From positions 1-16,722 of the forward strand of contig WUAK01000021.1 in NCBI GenBank assembly GCA_009827205.1: a stretch of 16,722 bases of DNA, read 5' to 3'. Positions 1 through 7,368 of this stretch are shown one piece after another (the stretch's first letter is position 1; every line of letters starts with the position of its first letter). The notes under the pieces were generated by a model that was not told the DNA's origin, did not search any database, and saw only the letters and a program-made list of their open reading frames with translations. This DNA is from Phycisphaeraceae bacterium. GTDB taxonomy: Bacteria; Planctomycetota; Phycisphaerae; Phycisphaerales; UBA1924. The position numbers and the translations under genes are program-made.

Positions 1-177
1 TACGCGGTCAACCCGATGGTGACTGTTTGCGAAGGTGCGCGGAGTTGTCTGCTCGGGACTGAGATACAGATTACGCTCGGGATGGGGCTGGTCTCGTGCG
101 CGTCTGCGGTGACCATGTTCATCGTCGGCTTGGTGACGTTTATGAAGCTCGAGCAGACAGTGACGGATGTGATCTAG
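1..177 (+). CDS. ABC-2 type polysaccharide/polyol export permease, C-terminal end (partial)
   Basis: Frame 1 is open from the left edge to a TAG at 175-177 and gives the last 58 residues of a membrane protein. It reads YAVNPMVTVCEGARSCLLG, then a hydrophobic helix (about residues 27-48, LGMGLVSCASAVTMFIVGLV), and ends FMKLEQTVTDVI. An NPM(x)xxxExxR segment followed by one last helix and a short tail ending near an 'E...DVI' motif is the typical end of Wzm/TagG-type ABC-2 permeases, which form the membrane channel for undecaprenyl-linked polysaccharides. The ATPase gene begins 13 bp downstream, and its Shine-Dalgarno overlaps this stop codon, as expected for a two-gene transporter. The missing 5' part means the substrate class cannot be read from this fragment. 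The family call rests on short motifs plus the adjacent Wzt-like gene. Confidence 0.8.
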   Translation, partial: YAVNPMVTVCEGARSCLLGTEIQITLGMGLVSCASAVTMFIVGLVTFMKLEQTVTDVI

Positions 178-180
178 GAG
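176..180 (+). promoter_or_regulatory. Shine-Dalgarno AGGAG for the Wzt-like ATPase
   Basis: AGGAG at 176-180 overlaps the permease stop codon. It lies 10 nt before TTG 191 but only 1 nt before GTG 182, so it favours TTG 191 as the start. ATG 203 has only a GAGG that is too close. The arrangement suggests translational coupling of ATPase to permease. Confidence 0.5.
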
Positions 181-190
181 AGTGTGCGGG

Positions 191-1465
191 TTGTCTGAGG
201 TGATGATCAGTGTGGAGGGGCTCGGCAAGCGGTACCTGCTGCACAGACACCGCGCGCACGACCGACTGCTTTCGGCTTCCATGATTCGGATGGCGAGCAG
301 GGCGATCAGACCCACGGTTGACCCGGAAGCAGACGCCGAGGTTCATTGGGCGTTGAAGGATGTTTCCTTCGAGGTGAATCAGGGCGAGGCGATGGGGATC
401 ATCGGTCGCAACGGTGCCGGCAAGAGCACCCTGTTGAAGATCATCTCGAGGCTGACGAGGCCCACAGAGGGCCGGGTGATCACGCGTGGGCGTATCGGTT
501 CGATGCTTGAAGTTGGCGTCGGTTTCAATCCAGAACTGACGGGTCGAGAGAACGTTATGCTCAGCGGTGTGATCCTGGGCATCCAGCGCTCGGAGATCAG
601 AAAGAAGTTTGACGACATCGTCGAATTTTCTGGGATCAGGCCGTTTATCGATGTGCCGGTAAAGAGGTATTCCAGCGGCATGCGGATCAGGCTCGCATTC
701 GCGGTGATGGTGATGCTCGAGCCGGAGATTCTGCTCATCGATGAGGTTCTCAGTGTTGGCGATGCGGAGTTCAAGCGTCGCTCCTCTGACAGGATGCAGG
801 AACTGATCCGCAGTGGGCGGACCGTTCTGTTTGTGAGCCACAGCAGGCAGACAGTTGAACAGTTGTGCGATCGCGCGATGGAACTTGATCGGGGGCATCT
901 TGTCAGCATTGGCGCAACGTCACGGGTGGTTGATCACTACGCCGCGATGAGTCTTGATCCAAACGCCCAACACAACGCGTACGCGTCTTTCGAGCCCGAG
1001 ACAGATAAATCGATGTCAATCCGCGAGGTCGCGGTGCTGACATCCAGCGGCAACTGCTCGGGTGAGATTGAGTTGGCGGACCCGCTCCGTATTCGGATCG
1101 GCTACGACATCAACGAAGATATCGAGAACGTCCATGTGTTCTGCAGGCTCGAGACGGCCGAAGGCGTGACAGTACTTGGTTCTGGTGATGCGGACTACGA
1201 CCCCGCGAATCTTGGACTGCGAAGGCGAGGGAGCTACAACGCAGAATTCCAGATTGAAGGCGGGCTGCTTGAGGCCGGCAGTTACAGGCTGAGCCTTAGT
1301 CTCGGGGTGCCGTATGAATCGACGATCGACAGGAGGCCTGGTGTGGTGCAGTTCTCCGTCGTGGATCGAAGCAGCAGGCGCAGCGCTTGGTATCCTCAGA
1401 CGAGGCCCGGGCTGCTTGGGCGTGAGTATCCATGGTTCTACGAGGGGAAATCGCCTTTTGCGTGA
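191..1465 (+). CDS. Polysaccharide ABC transporter ATPase with C-terminal Wzt-type carbohydrate-binding domain
   Basis: This 424-residue protein is the cytoplasmic ATPase that powers glycan export with the upstream permease. Numbering is from TTG 191. It has a Walker A GRNGAGKST at 72-80, an ABC signature of the YSSGM form at 160-164 (usual for this subfamily), a Walker B ending LLIDE with catalytic Glu185, and the H-loop His217 in VSHS. The first 70 residues include an insertion before the Walker A strand, also typical of Wzt/TagH/RfbE proteins. Residues about 250-424 form an extra beta-rich domain (IRIGYDINEDIENVHVFCRL, then LSLSLGVPYE, ending near YPWFYEG). This matches the Wzt C-terminal domain, which in E. 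coli O9a and similar systems recognises the finished, modified end of the O-chain. Plain TagH-type ATPases lack it. GTG 182, GTG 200 and ATG 203 are alternative starts. The next gene, a methyltransferase, starts 67 bp downstream and may modify the bound glycan end. Confidence 0.9.
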   Translation: MSEVMISVEGLGKRYLLHRHRAHDRLLSASMIRMASRAIRPTVDPEADAEVHWALKDVSFEVNQGEAMGIIGRNGAGKSTLLKIISRLTRPTEGRVITRGRIGSMLEVGVGFNPELTGRENVMLSGVILGIQRSEIRKKFDDIVEFSGIRPFIDVPVKRYSSGMRIRLAFAVMVMLEPEILLIDEVLSVGDAEFKRRSSDRMQELIRSGRTVLFVSHSRQTVEQLCDRAMELDRGHLVSIGATSRVVDHYAAMSLDPNAQHNAYASFEPETDKSMSIREVAVLTSSGNCSGEIELADPLRIRIGYDINEDIENVHVFCRLETAEGVTVLGSGDADYDPANLGLRRRGSYNAEFQIEGGLLEAGSYRLSLSLGVPYESTIDRRPGVVQFSVVDRSSRRSAWYPQTRPGLLGREYPWFYEGKSPFA

Positions 1466-1518
1466 GCCAGAGGACTTTCGTTGATAGGATGGTGCGGTCG
1501 GCGGCTTTGGCGGAGACC

Positions 1519-1525
1519 AAGGAGG
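1519..1525 (+). promoter_or_regulatory. Strong Shine-Dalgarno AAGGAGG deciding a TTG start
   Basis: AAGGAGG at 1519-1525 sits 7 nt before TTG 1533. It is the best ribosome-binding site in the window. No ATG lies close behind it in this frame, so it fixes the rare TTG start of the coiled-coil methyltransferase. Confidence 0.75.
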
Positions 1526-1532
1526 TTCGAGC

Positions 1533-3377
1533 TTGGATTTCGGTGAACTCTTTACAGATCCCTCCAAAAGGAAGAGGATTCTCTTCGCATTTCTCGCAGT
1601 ACTGCTTCTTGCGGTTGTCTGCGCTGCAGTCGGTGTTGTGAGCGAGATCCCGGCCCTGACCATCTTCTCGATTGTGCTCGTCACAGGTGTATTAGGCGTG
1701 GTCGGCAAATTTCTGGTCACGTTCGCTGTTCACCTTGTGGGGACCTCGAATCGTCTTGTCAAGCTGAACGACCGGTACGACGACACCGAAAGATGGCTCG
1801 AGCAATTTGATCGCGGCACCCGCTCGACGTTCACGTCGCTCGGTAAGGCACAGGCCGACTTGCGTAGTACGCTTGAAGAGGTGACGACGAGTATCGGGGA
1901 GATCAAAGAAGAACTCGGTACTGAGATTCAAACGGTGGCGAAGGAATCTGCGACACGCGAATCTCTAGACGCGTTTGTGAAGTCTTCAGAAACCAATCTT
2001 GGAGATCTAGAGAAGACGTTCGGTATCGTGAAGGAAAGCAACGGCAAGCTCTCAAAGAGGATTGATGAGATCGGTGGGAGGGCCAAGGACGTCGAGCGTT
2101 CGATCGAACAGATCCGTGAAGAAAGCGAACGGATCCAGGCAGGTATCGATGCGGCCAAGGAAGAATACGAAACGAGACTTGGCCAGGCAAAGAACGCTCT
2201 TGGCAAAGACATCAAAGAGCAAGACCGGCTCCGCCGGCTTGCGGTCCATACAACCAAAGTTGAACTTGAAACAAAGATAGATGCGATTGGTGCAGATTCG
2301 AAAGCAGAGACTGCCAAGCTTTCTAAGAAAATGGATAGCGCGTCTTCGCTTGCCTCACGCTTGCGCGGCGATGGATATGTGCAGTTCAACAGGTTGCTCG
2401 GCGGAAAGTTCGCAAATGATGTAACAGGAGAAGTCGGTAAGCAGCTCGGTCTTAGTATCGAACACAGTGAACTTCGCTATCTTGAAAGAAAGGTGCAACA
2501 GATCGAGGCGATCTGCGAGGGCAGGCTCGCGACGACTGCAGAAGACGCCGTTGCGAGGGTGTTTGCCGCGAGGTCGTGCGGGGGCGATTCGTTGCAGATC
2601 CTTGAGATCGGCGTCCTGTTTGGGCTTGGCTCTGGTTTCATGCACACGGCTCTCGCTCCCTTCTTCGATAGCGTGAAGCTACATCTGCTCGATCCGTTTG
2701 ACGGGTACTACGGTTCCGATCATCTCGATCCGCTGACTGGCCAGAAGGTCACCCGAGCCGCTGTCGAGCGAAATTTGAGGCGTCTCGCGATTGAAAAAGA
2801 TGAGTATGAGATCATCGAAGGATTCTCAACCGATGATGGTGTGCAGAGGAGAGCGAAGGAATCTGCCCCGTACGATGTTGTCGTAATTGATGGCGACCAT
2901 TCGTATGACGGGGTGCGCGAAGACTTTGAGCGTTATGCTGAATACGTCAAGCCTAGCGGTGTGCTCATTGTGGACGATTACGGGTCCGATGACTGGCCAG
3001 AGGTAACGAAATTTGTTGATGAGACGATCGTCAACGATGGCAGGTTCGAACAGGTAGCGGTGCTCTCGCGAACGGCGATATTCCGCAGGAATTCCGTTGG
3101 TGCCGGCAAAGCAGCCTCGACGGCAAGGGGCAAATCGTCTCCTGAATCAAAGTCTGTCAAGTCCAAAGCTGCGGCAAAGAAAGCTTCCAAGAAGGCGAAG
3201 TCAACCAAGACGCCATCTGCTAAGAAGAAGGCCGCCAAAAAAGCGACTTCAAACACTTCGAGCAAGAAGGCAACCCCATCTCGAAAGAAAGCGTCATCTC
3301 AGAAGGTGAAACCGCTTGCGGAGGAGATTGCTGGGTTAGGTGAAGACGCAGAAGTGGCCGCGGAACGCGGTGGATGA
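1533..3377 (+). CDS. Membrane-anchored coiled-coil class I SAM methyltransferase with Lys/Ala-rich tail
   Basis: 614 residues in four parts. Residues 15-66 hold two hydrophobic segments (ILFAFLAVLLLAVVCAAVGV and IPALTIFSIVLVTGVLGVVG), a likely membrane hairpin. Residues about 75-275 are heptad-rich and charged (for example SIEQIREESERI), a long coiled coil. Residues about 345-515 are a class I methyltransferase fold of the Methyltransf_24 kind: LEIGVLFGLG at 357-366 is motif I, LHLLDPFDG follows, D453GDHSYDG is the signature after strand 4, and VDDYG is at 480-484. Residues about 523-595 are a low-complexity Lys/Ala/Ser tail. Methyltransf_24 enzymes transfer methyl from S-adenosylmethionine, often within sugar or glycan pathways. 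The place between a Wzt-type ATPase and MptE-like genes suggests the acceptor is the exported glycan, possibly its growing end. That is inference, and the acceptor is unknown. The TTG start follows from a strong Shine-Dalgarno. The stop overlaps the next start by 4 bp. Confidence 0.85.
   Translation: MDFGELFTDPSKRKRILFAFLAVLLLAVVCAAVGVVSEIPALTIFSIVLVTGVLGVVGKFLVTFAVHLVGTSNRLVKLNDRYDDTERWLEQFDRGTRSTFTSLGKAQADLRSTLEEVTTSIGEIKEELGTEIQTVAKESATRESLDAFVKSSETNLGDLEKTFGIVKESNGKLSKRIDEIGGRAKDVERSIEQIREESERIQAGIDAAKEEYETRLGQAKNALGKDIKEQDRLRRLAVHTTKVELETKIDAIGADSKAETAKLSKKMDSASSLASRLRGDGYVQFNRLLGGKFANDVTGEVGKQLGLSIEHSELRYLERKVQQIEAICEGRLATTAEDAVARVFAARSCGGDSLQILEIGVLFGLGSGFMHTALAPFFDSVKLHLLDPFDGYYGSDHLDPLTGQKVTRAAVERNLRRLAIEKDEYEIIEGFSTDDGVQRRAKESAPYDVVVIDGDHSYDGVREDFERYAEYVKPSGVLIVDDYGSDDWPEVTKFVDETIVNDGRFEQVAVLSRTAIFRRNSVGAGKAASTARGKSSPESKSVKSKAAAKKASKKAKSTKTPSAKKKAAKKATSNTSSKKATPSRKKASSQKVKPLAEEIAGLGEDAEVAAERGG
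3115..3318 (+). repeat. Low-complexity Lys/Ala/Ser coding repeat (histone H1-like tail)
   Basis: This stretch encodes degenerate KKA/AKK/SKK units (such as KAAAKKASKKAKSTKTPSAK) at the end of the coiled-coil methyltransferase. It resembles the AlaLys-rich tails of histone H1 and bacterial HU-like proteins. The units are diverged at the DNA level, so this is a compositional repeat rather than a recent tandem duplication. The net charge is strongly positive, in contrast with the acidic domain before it. Confidence 0.7.
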
Positions 3378-4228
3378 CTGCGATCAAAACGAGTGTGGGG
3401 CGTGCCTCCTCCGCGAGCATCGGCCAGAACGAATGCGGGTCTCTGCAACGGTTCCGCTATCGGCACCTCATCAGGAGATGGGCTCGCAGCGTGCTCGGTG
3501 TTCAAGATGCGAACGGCTCGGCTTGGAGTAGATCGTTTCTCGGCAATCTGAACCGAGCGAGGCTTGAAGCATTACGCGGCAAGCACTGGGGGAAGCGTTG
3601 CTTTGTTCTTGGCAACGGTCCGAGTCTGTTGAATTCCGATCTCACACTCCTCCGCGACGAGTATGTCATCGGCACAAACAGGATCTACCTGCACGAGGAG
3701 AGCATGAACTGGCGCAGGTGGTATTACTGTGCCGTGAACCCGCACGTCATCGAGCAATTTGCTGATGAGATTCACGGACTCGATGCGGTGAAGTTTCTTC
3801 CTTGGGAGCACAAGGCGGCATTGGATTCTGTTTCAGATGCAGTCTGGCTTCGGACAAGTAATGAGCCACGTTTTTCTTTCGATCTCACACGAGGGATGTG
3901 GCAAGGGGCCACAGTAACATACGTTGCGTTGCAGGTTGCCTTTCATTTGGGATTCACGGAGGTGGTGCTTCTTGGGGTGGATCACCACTACGGCAGGGCC
4001 GGACAGCCCAACAAACTTGTTACATCCGGCGGCAATGATCCCGATCACTTCGCGCCGGGCTACTTTGGGGAAGGGTGCCGGTGGCAACTGCCGGATCTTG
4101 TTCAGTCAGAGCTAGCTTACAGGATGGCGCGTCTTGCTTACGAGCAAGAGGGCAGGCGTGTCAGAGACGCAACGGTTGGCGGCAGGCTCGATGTCTTTCC
4201 GAAGGTAAAGTTCGAGGAACTGTTTTAG
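3374..4228 (+). CDS. MptE-like (DUF115) / GT42-fold protein
   Basis: 284 residues. The first 60 are a basic leader with no clear domain. Then come a Rossmann-like nucleotide-binding start with G80NGPSL85, a region with YVIGTNRIYLH, the strand VVLLGVDHHYG (Gly201, Asp203, His204) and D222PDHFAPGYF. The same order of motifs is known from the MptE-like family (DUF115), which includes 6-hydroxymethylpterin diphosphokinase and Maf flagellin glycosyltransferases. It also resembles GT42 sialyltransferases, whose proteins show GNGPSL and a later G(I/V)D strand. In a glycan locus, a nucleotide-sugar or glycosyl-transfer role is likelier than a pterin role, but the substrate cannot be read. It starts at ATG 3374 inside the previous stop (ATGA overlap) and has only a weak Shine-Dalgarno, so it is probably translationally coupled. 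The C-terminus, DATVGGRLDVFPKVKFEELF, closely resembles the end of the downstream fusion protein. Confidence 0.8.
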   Translation: MTAIKTSVGRASSASIGQNECGSLQRFRYRHLIRRWARSVLGVQDANGSAWSRSFLGNLNRARLEALRGKHWGKRCFVLGNGPSLLNSDLTLLRDEYVIGTNRIYLHEESMNWRRWYYCAVNPHVIEQFADEIHGLDAVKFLPWEHKAALDSVSDAVWLRTSNEPRFSFDLTRGMWQGATVTYVALQVAFHLGFTEVVLLGVDHHYGRAGQPNKLVTSGGNDPDHFAPGYFGEGCRWQLPDLVQSELAYRMARLAYEQEGRRVRDATVGGRLDVFPKVKFEELF

Positions 4229-4238
4229 AGGGTATTTG

Positions 4239-6035
4239 ATGGGTTTGCTTTCGAAGATCTTTGGATCCGGTGCATCAGAGTCTGGCAGCCGCGCTGTACG
4301 AACAGTCTCGGCGATCACTCCTAGCTTTAACCAAGCAGAATTCCTCGGCGTGTGTCTCTCGTCAGTCTCTAGTCAGACTCTGAAGCCAATCGAGCATCTC
4401 GTCTTTGACCCGGGCTCCACTGATGGCAGCAGGGAGATCGCCGAGAAGAGCGAAGGCGTGACGCTATACGCCGAGCCAGACGAGGGGCAGGCTGATGCCA
4501 TCGGTCGCGGTATGACGCTAGCCAAGGGTGATGTGATTGCGTGGCTGAACTCTGACGACGAGTATGCTGATGAGGGAGTGTTCCAGGCAGTAGTTGAGAG
4601 ATTCAATGAACCCGATCAGCCGGACATCGTGTATGGGTTGGGTATCTATATCGATGCTGAAGGCAATAAAACCAGAGATGCGTATGTGAATACCGACGCC
4701 GACTCTCTGTCGCATCGGCTTTCTCATGAAGTTGGTATTCTTCAGCCTGCGCTGTTCCTTCACAAGAGTGTGGTTGAACGGATTGGGATTCCTGACAAGT
4801 CGTTGTACTTCGCGATGGACTACGAGTTCTGGATGCGAGCGCAGAAAGCCGGGTTAAAGTTTGCGCACCTCGATCGGATCGTCGCACGTGCGAGGTACTA
4901 CGAAGAAAATAAGACGCTCGGCAAGCGGGGCGAGAGCTTCGCAGAAATATGCAAGGTTGCCAGTGAGAACTACGGCTTTCTCGATGAGCGATGGGCAACG
5001 CGTTGGGCGGAGTTTAATGTTGATGGATTCGATGGCATCCTAAAGAACGCGGCAAACACTGCTGTTTCGAGTGAGGAAGCAATCGCGGGTGAGACGAAGC
5101 GAATTCTCGCCGCGTTCAACCTGCGGCACGATTCTCTCGAACGGCTCAAGAATCCCGATATCCAGCCGATACGGCGAACGGTAACACGTATGAAAGAGTT
5201 GGGGCTTGCGCTCGAGCCGGTGTGCAAGCGGGTCGATGCCGAGACACCTTCCGGCAACGGGTATCAGTGCTATACGGTTGCGGATCAGCGCTGGGGTTTC
5301 TCCTCGCACTGGCTCCACGCCCAGATGCAACGGACCGAGGCAGCGATAGCGAGGCTACGTCAGGAACGGCGAGGCGATACGTGCATCATCGTTGGCAATG
5401 GTCCCAGCCTGAACGATACAGACCTGTCACTGCTTGATGGAACCGACGTGTTCGTTTCTAACTTCGCGCCGCTTAGCAAGGATCTATTCTCAAGAGCGAC
5501 GTACCTCTCGGTTGTGAACAACCTCGTTGCTGAGCAGGGGGCTGTTGATTTCAACCTTCTGAATGGTGTGACTAAGTTCTTCCCTTACTGGCTTGGCTAC
5601 TGCATCGTGCCCGATGAAAGAACCTACCTGTTCAAATCGATTGGCAAGCCAGAGTTCAGCACCGACCTGATGGCCAATGTGTCATGGCGGCATACGGTCA
5701 GTTTCTTCCACCTCCAGCTTGCCTACGGGCTCGGGTACAAGCGAGTAGCGCTCGTTGGATTTGATCACAGCTACAGGCAGCAGGCTGGTATCGCCGAGGG
5801 CGAGGTGATCGAGCAGGAAGAAGAAGACGAGAACCACTTCGACCCGCGGTATTTCAAGGGCAAGAAGTGGCACGCTGCTGATGTAGACAACATGGAAGCG
5901 ATGTACAGGCTTGCGAAGGCCGCGTTCGAGTCCGACGGCCGCGAGATCGTCAACGCGACCGTCGGCGGTCATCTTGAGCTATTCGATCGTGCTGAGCTTG
6001 GTGAGTATCTCTCGAGAGCCGGTACGGCTGTCTAG
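4239..6035 (+). CDS. GT2 glycosyltransferase fused to an MptE-like (DUF115) module
   Basis: 598 residues counted from ATG 4239, which has GAGGG at 4228-4232 six bases upstream. TTG 4236 is possible but worse placed. Residues about 20-225 are a GT-A fold family 2 glycosyltransferase: AITPSFNQ at 25-32, D57PGSTDGS, EPDEGQADAI, WLNSDDE at 102-108 (the metal/nucleotide-sugar acidic motif) and AMDYEFWMRA. Residues about 225-370 are a helical linker. Residues about 380-598 are a second MptE-like domain with G386NGPSL391, VALVGFDHSY (Gly507, Asp509, His510) and N532HFDPRYF. The GT2 domain should add a sugar from a nucleotide-diphosphate donor on the cytoplasmic side. The MptE-like part may be a second transferase, making the protein bifunctional. 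The C-terminal module is homologous to the preceding standalone gene by shared motifs, so one probably arose from a copy of the other. It is the last plus-strand gene of the left operon, and its stop is 4 bp from the stop of the convergent GT4 gene. Confidence 0.87.
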   Translation: MGLLSKIFGSGASESGSRAVRTVSAITPSFNQAEFLGVCLSSVSSQTLKPIEHLVFDPGSTDGSREIAEKSEGVTLYAEPDEGQADAIGRGMTLAKGDVIAWLNSDDEYADEGVFQAVVERFNEPDQPDIVYGLGIYIDAEGNKTRDAYVNTDADSLSHRLSHEVGILQPALFLHKSVVERIGIPDKSLYFAMDYEFWMRAQKAGLKFAHLDRIVARARYYEENKTLGKRGESFAEICKVASENYGFLDERWATRWAEFNVDGFDGILKNAANTAVSSEEAIAGETKRILAAFNLRHDSLERLKNPDIQPIRRTVTRMKELGLALEPVCKRVDAETPSGNGYQCYTVADQRWGFSSHWLHAQMQRTEAAIARLRQERRGDTCIIVGNGPSLNDTDLSLLDGTDVFVSNFAPLSKDLFSRATYLSVVNNLVAEQGAVDFNLLNGVTKFFPYWLGYCIVPDERTYLFKSIGKPEFSTDLMANVSWRHTVSFFHLQLAYGLGYKRVALVGFDHSYRQQAGIAEGEVIEQEEEDENHFDPRYFKGKKWHAADVDNMEAMYRLAKAAFESDGREIVNATVGGHLELFDRAELGEYLSRAGTAV

Positions 6036-6039
6036 GTGA

Positions 6040-7344
6040 CTAGCTTCGGTTACCCGCTACTTCGGCTAACAGCTGCTGAAAGCGGCTGCTGACGACACTC
6101 GAGTCGTGGTTGGCACGGGCGGTTTCTTTGCCGCGAGCACCTAGTGCGATTGCGGCGTCGGGGTTTCGGATCAAGTGTTCAATCTCGGCTTCGATCTCAG
6201 AACCATCGGGTGAATGTCTGTCCACGACAACGGCCCACCGGGCATCACGCGCGTAGCGGACGTTCGGGTTTGATGGTGGGCCGTAGACAAGAATCGGAGT
6301 GCCGGAAGCCATGTACTCCGGGCCCTTGGTCTGCAATGAATATCCGACGTACCTCATGGAGCGTGCGTCGAAGTTCATGGGTAACACAAGCAGGTCTGCG
6401 CTGCTGAGCGCGCCGGGCAGTTCGTCTTGTGAAAGGAATGCGCCTCTTACAGTATTCGTATCGTCGGCGAGTTGCTCATCAACGGTGCTGTTCCACATCG
6501 GGCCGCAGTGGATCTCGAGTCGAACCTGTCGCCCCTTTGCATTGAGCGATTTGACTGCCTTGGCGATCTCCTGAAGTGACAGCAGTTCCTTGTCGGGCAC
6601 AACGGCGCCGATGTAGCGGATGACGAATGGGCGTTCGATCCCGGCTTGGCCGCTGGGCTTTGGCTTTGAGAGACTCTCCCACCTCGGTGTATCGACCGAG
6701 TTGTGGAATGGGACGAATCTATGGCCGTAGCGCTCGTAAAAACCTGCAGCCATCTCTGGGCTGATCGCGATATTGGCACCGGCACCACCGAAGAGCTTGC
6801 GTAGCGATCGGTTCATCCTCGCGGATTTGATCCTGCCGCGGATGCCAGGGGGAACCCCGTCGGCGCCGCCGGACTTTGCGTCGTCGGTATATCGCGCGGG
6901 CCAGTCGTCCATGATGTGTGTGACATACGGGATGTTGAGCAGCTTGCATAGGTCATGGCAGAGCCACCAGTAGCTGCTGGGTTTATCCATGGGTCTCACG
7001 TACGCAACGTCAGGTTTGAAGTTGCGCGCAAACGCGATGCATTCCTGAAATTGTTGCTCGAGATTCAGCAGGCGGTGTGCCTTATATCTGCGGAGCGATT
7101 TGCCGAGAGCGTCATTGCGAAAGAGTGGCTGGCCTTCCATCAAAGCAAGGCCTCGGTGAATTGCGGGGATGTGGTAGTACGTTCGGCAGACAGATTTGTC
7201 TTTGTTGTTGACGCCGTGTGAGTAGATCTGTGCGATGTTATTGATAGGCCATCCTCGGAAGAGATTTGTCATGGTGACACCGCCGCCCGCTTCGAGGTTG
7301 AAGCTGACGGTCGAAATGACCAGAACGCGAGGGTAGCGATCCAT
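6040..7344 (-). CDS. GT4 family (GT-B fold) glycosyltransferase
   Basis: 434 residues. It begins RVLVIST at residues 6-12, followed by a glycine-rich loop AGGGVTMTNL at 19-28, the usual first strand and acceptor-side loop of GT-B enzymes. VPFHNSVDT at 221-229 marks the start of the second Rossmann domain. VIRYIGAVVPDK at 241-252 and SADLLVLPM at 325-333 follow. GPEYMASGTPILVYG at 341-355 is the donor-binding E-x-M-A-x-G-x-P motif of GT4. It probably transfers a sugar from an activated nucleotide donor during glycan assembly. Donor and acceptor are not predictable here. ATG 7344 directly precedes the first core strand, so the start is secure although its Shine-Dalgarno (GAGAA) is weak. It lies 24 bp behind the FkbM-type methyltransferase on the same strand, probably as one transcript. 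Confidence 0.88.
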   Translation of the reverse strand: MDRYPRVLVISTVSFNLEAGGGVTMTNLFRGWPINNIAQIYSHGVNNKDKSVCRTYYHIPAIHRGLALMEGQPLFRNDALGKSLRRYKAHRLLNLEQQFQECIAFARNFKPDVAYVRPMDKPSSYWWLCHDLCKLLNIPYVTHIMDDWPARYTDDAKSGGADGVPPGIRGRIKSARMNRSLRKLFGGAGANIAISPEMAAGFYERYGHRFVPFHNSVDTPRWESLSKPKPSGQAGIERPFVIRYIGAVVPDKELLSLQEIAKAVKSLNAKGRQVRLEIHCGPMWNSTVDEQLADDTNTVRGAFLSQDELPGALSSADLLVLPMNFDARSMRYVGYSLQTKGPEYMASGTPILVYGPPSNPNVRYARDARWAVVVDRHSPDGSEIEAEIEHLIRNPDAAIALGARGKETARANHDSSVVSSRFQQLLAEVAGNRS

Positions 7345-7368
7345 GCGGTTCTCGTAGAGTGGTTCTGA

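Noticed and set aside
140..909. Minus-strand open frames under the ABC ATPase
   Set aside because: They are antisense to intact Walker A, signature and Walker B motifs, with no domain of their own.
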